Source: Aselliscus stoliczkanus (lineage: Eukaryota; Chordata; Mammalia; Chiroptera; Hipposideridae). From it: 64,000 nucleotides of DNA. Location of the stretch: positions 107,712,852 through 107,776,851 of the forward strand of contig CM066728.1 of NCBI GenBank assembly GCA_033961575.1. Direction: 5' to 3'. Position 1 is the first letter of the stretch; every line of letters starts with the position of its first letter. The position numbers and the translations under genes are program-made. The notes beneath the pieces are model-generated. The model did no database searches and had not been told where the DNA came from. It was given only the letters and a program-made list of their open reading frames with translations. Of this stretch, positions 61,291-64,000 are shown piece by piece.

Positions 61291-62139
61291 GTATCAGCAC
61301 AGGTTTAGGGCACTGCAGGAGCAGGAAACTAGACGGTGATGAGCAGGGGGATAAACGTGGGATGAAGACACAGATATACAAGGAGAGAATTATTGTCTCA
61401 GCCAGCAGGGACATGAGGGCAAGGGATGCTTTTAAGAGAGCATTACTTAATCATCCTTAAATGGTGATGAGAAGAAGCCAGGTGAAGGAAGAGGCTAAAG
61501 AAAGACGTAAGAGTGGGAGATCAATTGGTCAGGCAAAGGCCTGGAGGAGGAGGTAGGATACTGGGCACAGGCGGGGATTAGCTTACAGGAAGCAGACTCC
61601 AGCCCCCCTGAGCCTGGAGGGAAGGAGGCCAGGGCGCCCAGGATGCAGGAAAGTTAGGGGGCGGTGGCTGGAGGTGAGGGCGTCCCTGAGGACCTCCATC
61701 TCCGCTGGGAAGGAGTGCGCAGGCCGGGGGCCAAGAGCGTGGGGGCTTGAGGAAGGAAGTGCTTCTCTGAAGAAGGGATGAGACTGCCGGCCAGAAACAC
61801 ACGCAAAAGCTTCCCTTTGGATGCTGGCCGCCCAGTAGTCCTTGGAATGGCTCATTTACAGCTGAGTAGGTGGCCACTTCTGTGCTGCATGACCGTTTTG
61901 CGTAATGCACAACTCGACGAGAACGCTTGAGGGAGCAGGAGGAAACCCTGATGAGGGAGAAAGAAAGGAAGGACGGGATCATCTTGACTTTTAAAATCTT
62001 GGTTTCTGTATACATTTATAATTTCTTGCTTTAGTGTGCCGCCTTGGAGGGGCCCAAGCAAGAGGCTGCGGACGAAGTGGTTCAGATGCTACAGGACCGT
62101 CTTCTGACACCCAAGCTTGTTTTACTGAAGTCTTGCATG

Positions 62140-62365
62140 GGTTTTTTGTTTTGTTTTGTTTTTAACATTTTATTTAGTTTTAAATTATTTTTAAAATATC
62201 ATTAACTTTGTTGGAATAACATTGGTTAATAACATTATGTAAGTTTCACGTGACCAATTTTATAATACATCATCTCTACATTGCACTGTGTGCTCACCAC
62301 TCAGAGTCTAGTCTCCTTCCGGCACCATATATTTGACCCCCTTTACCCTCTTCACCCCCCCACCC
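62140..62365 (-). mobile_element. L1 3' UTR fragment
   Basis: aataacattggttaataaca, then cattgcactgtgtgctcacc and the ccatatatttgacccccttt stretch match the antisense of L1 3' ends of bats and relatives. The T/GTTTT run at its left end is the reversed tail. Confidence 0.75.
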
Positions 62366-63812
62366 TTTATGGAAATCTCAATTCAAATTACCTGGCCAGG
62401 CAGAAGATGCTGGCAGGATCCTTTCTTCCCAACTCGGTAAAACATCTGCCACTGTGGGTTCCCTTGTCTCACGGAGTCCATTGCCCGACACGCTGTAACA
62501 ACAGCTTGCTGTGTTTGCAAGGTTACTCCCTTGATGGCATGCTGTCGTATGGAGGCTGCTAAAACTCCCGGACCCGTCACAGACACACCGTTCACACTTA
62601 TATCCTTGTCGTTTGCTTAAAACTCTGTTCCAATAAAGAGGGGAAGAAATAGCGACCCTTCAAGATAGCGTGTTTCTCAGCCTGCTCCCTGAGCCTCATA
62701 ACCGCCTCCGAAATGAGATCTAAATGTTTAATGTCCACGTAGACGGTAGTGCCATATTATGCTTTTGTTTGTTTATTGATTAAGATTGTCTCAGCTATTT
62801 AGAGAGTATGTTCCAGTTGTAGGAATTGGTTTCTGAGGAGCAGTTTTATGCTATGCACAGAGGAAGGCTACTGGCAGGGTGAGTCATGCCCCTCTCAGGC
62901 CATGGAGCCTTAATAGGACTAATTTGGAGGCCTGTCTTTGGTGTCTTCGCTGGCAGCACTTAATGTAATGCCTAAAATTACCCCTGCCCACAGAATCAGG
63001 TCAGACACTATTAATTCCACTCCCAGGTCCCTCAGATCTTTCTCTCGGACTCCTTGGTGTTCGCGTTGAGTGTCTTCCTACTTATGGATTCATGGATTGG
63101 CCTGCAAATTGTTTTGGAACTATGGAAGAGCTACATGCACATTTGAATGAGGATTAGCAACAGATCTTGGAAAGGGCATCTGAAGGGATCCAAATACTTA
63201 TTCCAGGTTGGGCCATCACTGGGGAAGGGCTGTGGGTGGTACTTGTCCCTTGAATTTAAAAAGCTGCTGTTATCTCCACATGAAATCTTAGGTGATTGAA
63301 AGACCATGAAAGAAAGGGTCCCAATATAGGATTTTTAAACTTGGGGTCTTGTGCCATACCACAGTATGAATGATTATTTTTCACGAATCTTGTATTTTTC
63401 TATTGAATCCTATAATTATATTTCACTGCATTCATGCCTTTGGTGAAGTATCCATTTGTTACATGTTGACAGTAAGAATATGTGACATGTCCTGCAGTTC
63501 TCTGTTGCCTCTTCTTCATGTTAATTTACTGGGAGCCTCACCCGACCCCTGAAAGGCTGTCTTCCTACCAGTTTGTAAGGTGGCCTGTTAACTGCCAACC
63601 TGCCCACTGTCCTGCCTCTCACCACTCTTTCCTTGAGTCCCTTACAGTCCCTGGGAGCCCTGGCATTGCTTGGCCTGCCACTTGGTCCCCTTGAGGCTGG
63701 AAAGTCATAACTTAGGCATCCTCAGTTACCTGTAAAGGCATAGCGAACTATATATACCCTTTTGGAAAACAAGGATGGAGCACTGGAAGGGAGCCCAAGG
63801 AGTCATTTCTGT

Positions 63813-63915
63813 GCCATAGCTCCATGTATGTCCCACAGCCCCATGTGGGTCCCATGGTTCCATATGTGTCCTGTGGCACATGAATGTCCCACAGCTCCAT
63901 GCATGTCCCATGGTG
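63813..63915 (+). repeat. Degenerate 18-19-bp minisatellite, about five copies
   Basis: GTCCCA/GTCCTG recurs at about 63830, 63849, 63868, 63886 and 63904, each preceded by CCATGTAT-like text. Diverged and old. Confidence 0.75.
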
Positions 63916-64000
63916 CTCCATTTTCTCTCCGGGTTTTGGCTGTCTGGGGTCTAATGCCGCCTGTAGTCATGAGGTGTCATGGTCTGAGCTGGATTTTTCC

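Larger units (their letters stand above)
58093..64000 (+). other. SEMA5A: SEMA5A intron after the first coding exon (5' part)
   Basis: The intron begins with donor gtgagg at 58093. The next SEMA5A exon, which should open the Sema domain, was not recognised before the window ends, so the intron exceeds 5.9 kb. It holds L1 fragments, an inverted MaLR LTR, a CG/CA tract and a short minisatellite near its end (separate entries). The rest, including 61300-62130, 62380-63810 and 63916-64000, shows nothing I recognise. Confidence 0.8.

Noticed and set aside
61578..62015. 145-residue minus-strand open frame
   Set aside because: No domain and no exon signals; a GC-rich chance frame.
58093..64000. Search for the second SEMA5A coding exon
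   Set aside because: No open segment with splice sites encoding the expected start of the Sema domain was found.

Overview
This window is intronic DNA from a placental mammal, most likely a bat of the horseshoe-bat/Old World leaf-nosed group. The bat call is an inference. It rests on two young tRNA-derived SINE families, a further SINE whose 3' part resembles those of rhinolophoid bats, L1 3' ends of a type shared by bats and other laurasiatherians, and a short mariner copy. The deeper repeat layer (MIR, L2, MER5A, MaLR LTRs, L1M) is shared by placental mammals. There are no prokaryotic genes, CRISPR arrays or operons.

One protein-coding exon is supported: the first coding exon of SEMA5A (semaphorin 5A) on the + strand. 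The exon runs 57896-58092, with a 76-base 5' UTR part, a short upstream ORF, and codons 1-40 plus one base (signal peptide and start of the mature protein). It has a good acceptor and donor. Everything upstream (about 57.9 kb) is therefore probably 5'-UTR intron, and the 5.9 kb downstream is the next intron. No later SEMA5A exon was recognised.

Layout: 1-5.2 kb holds unique sequence, an 11-copy 24-bp minisatellite and one SINE. 5.2-5.85 kb is an inverted (twin-primed) L1 with a doubled 3' end. 8.8 kb is an L2 fragment. 9.83-10.39 kb is an internally deleted mariner with both ends. 11.75 kb has a six-unit heat-shock-element array. 12.5-13.3 kb has two SINEs. 16.6-17.5 kb has a degenerate GATA microsatellite and a 29-bp minisatellite. 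18-27 kb has MIR, L1, MaLR and MER5A fragments plus a pair of related 150-bp segments. 33.2-36.4 kb has nested MIR/L1, a GGT/GAT tract, MER5A and two SINEs. 40-51.5 kb has L1 3' ends, MIR, two SINEs and short tandem duplications. 52.4-52.9 kb is CpG-island-like, about 5 kb upstream of the coding exon. 53-64 kb has MER5A, MaLR LTRs, L2, L1 and the SEMA5A exon.

I found no new multi-gene system. The best leads are the heat-shock-element array, the CpG-rich block as a possible alternative SEMA5A promoter, the upstream ORF, and the retroposon structures. Repeat boundaries without target-site duplications are approximate, and all repeat names come from recognition by eye.
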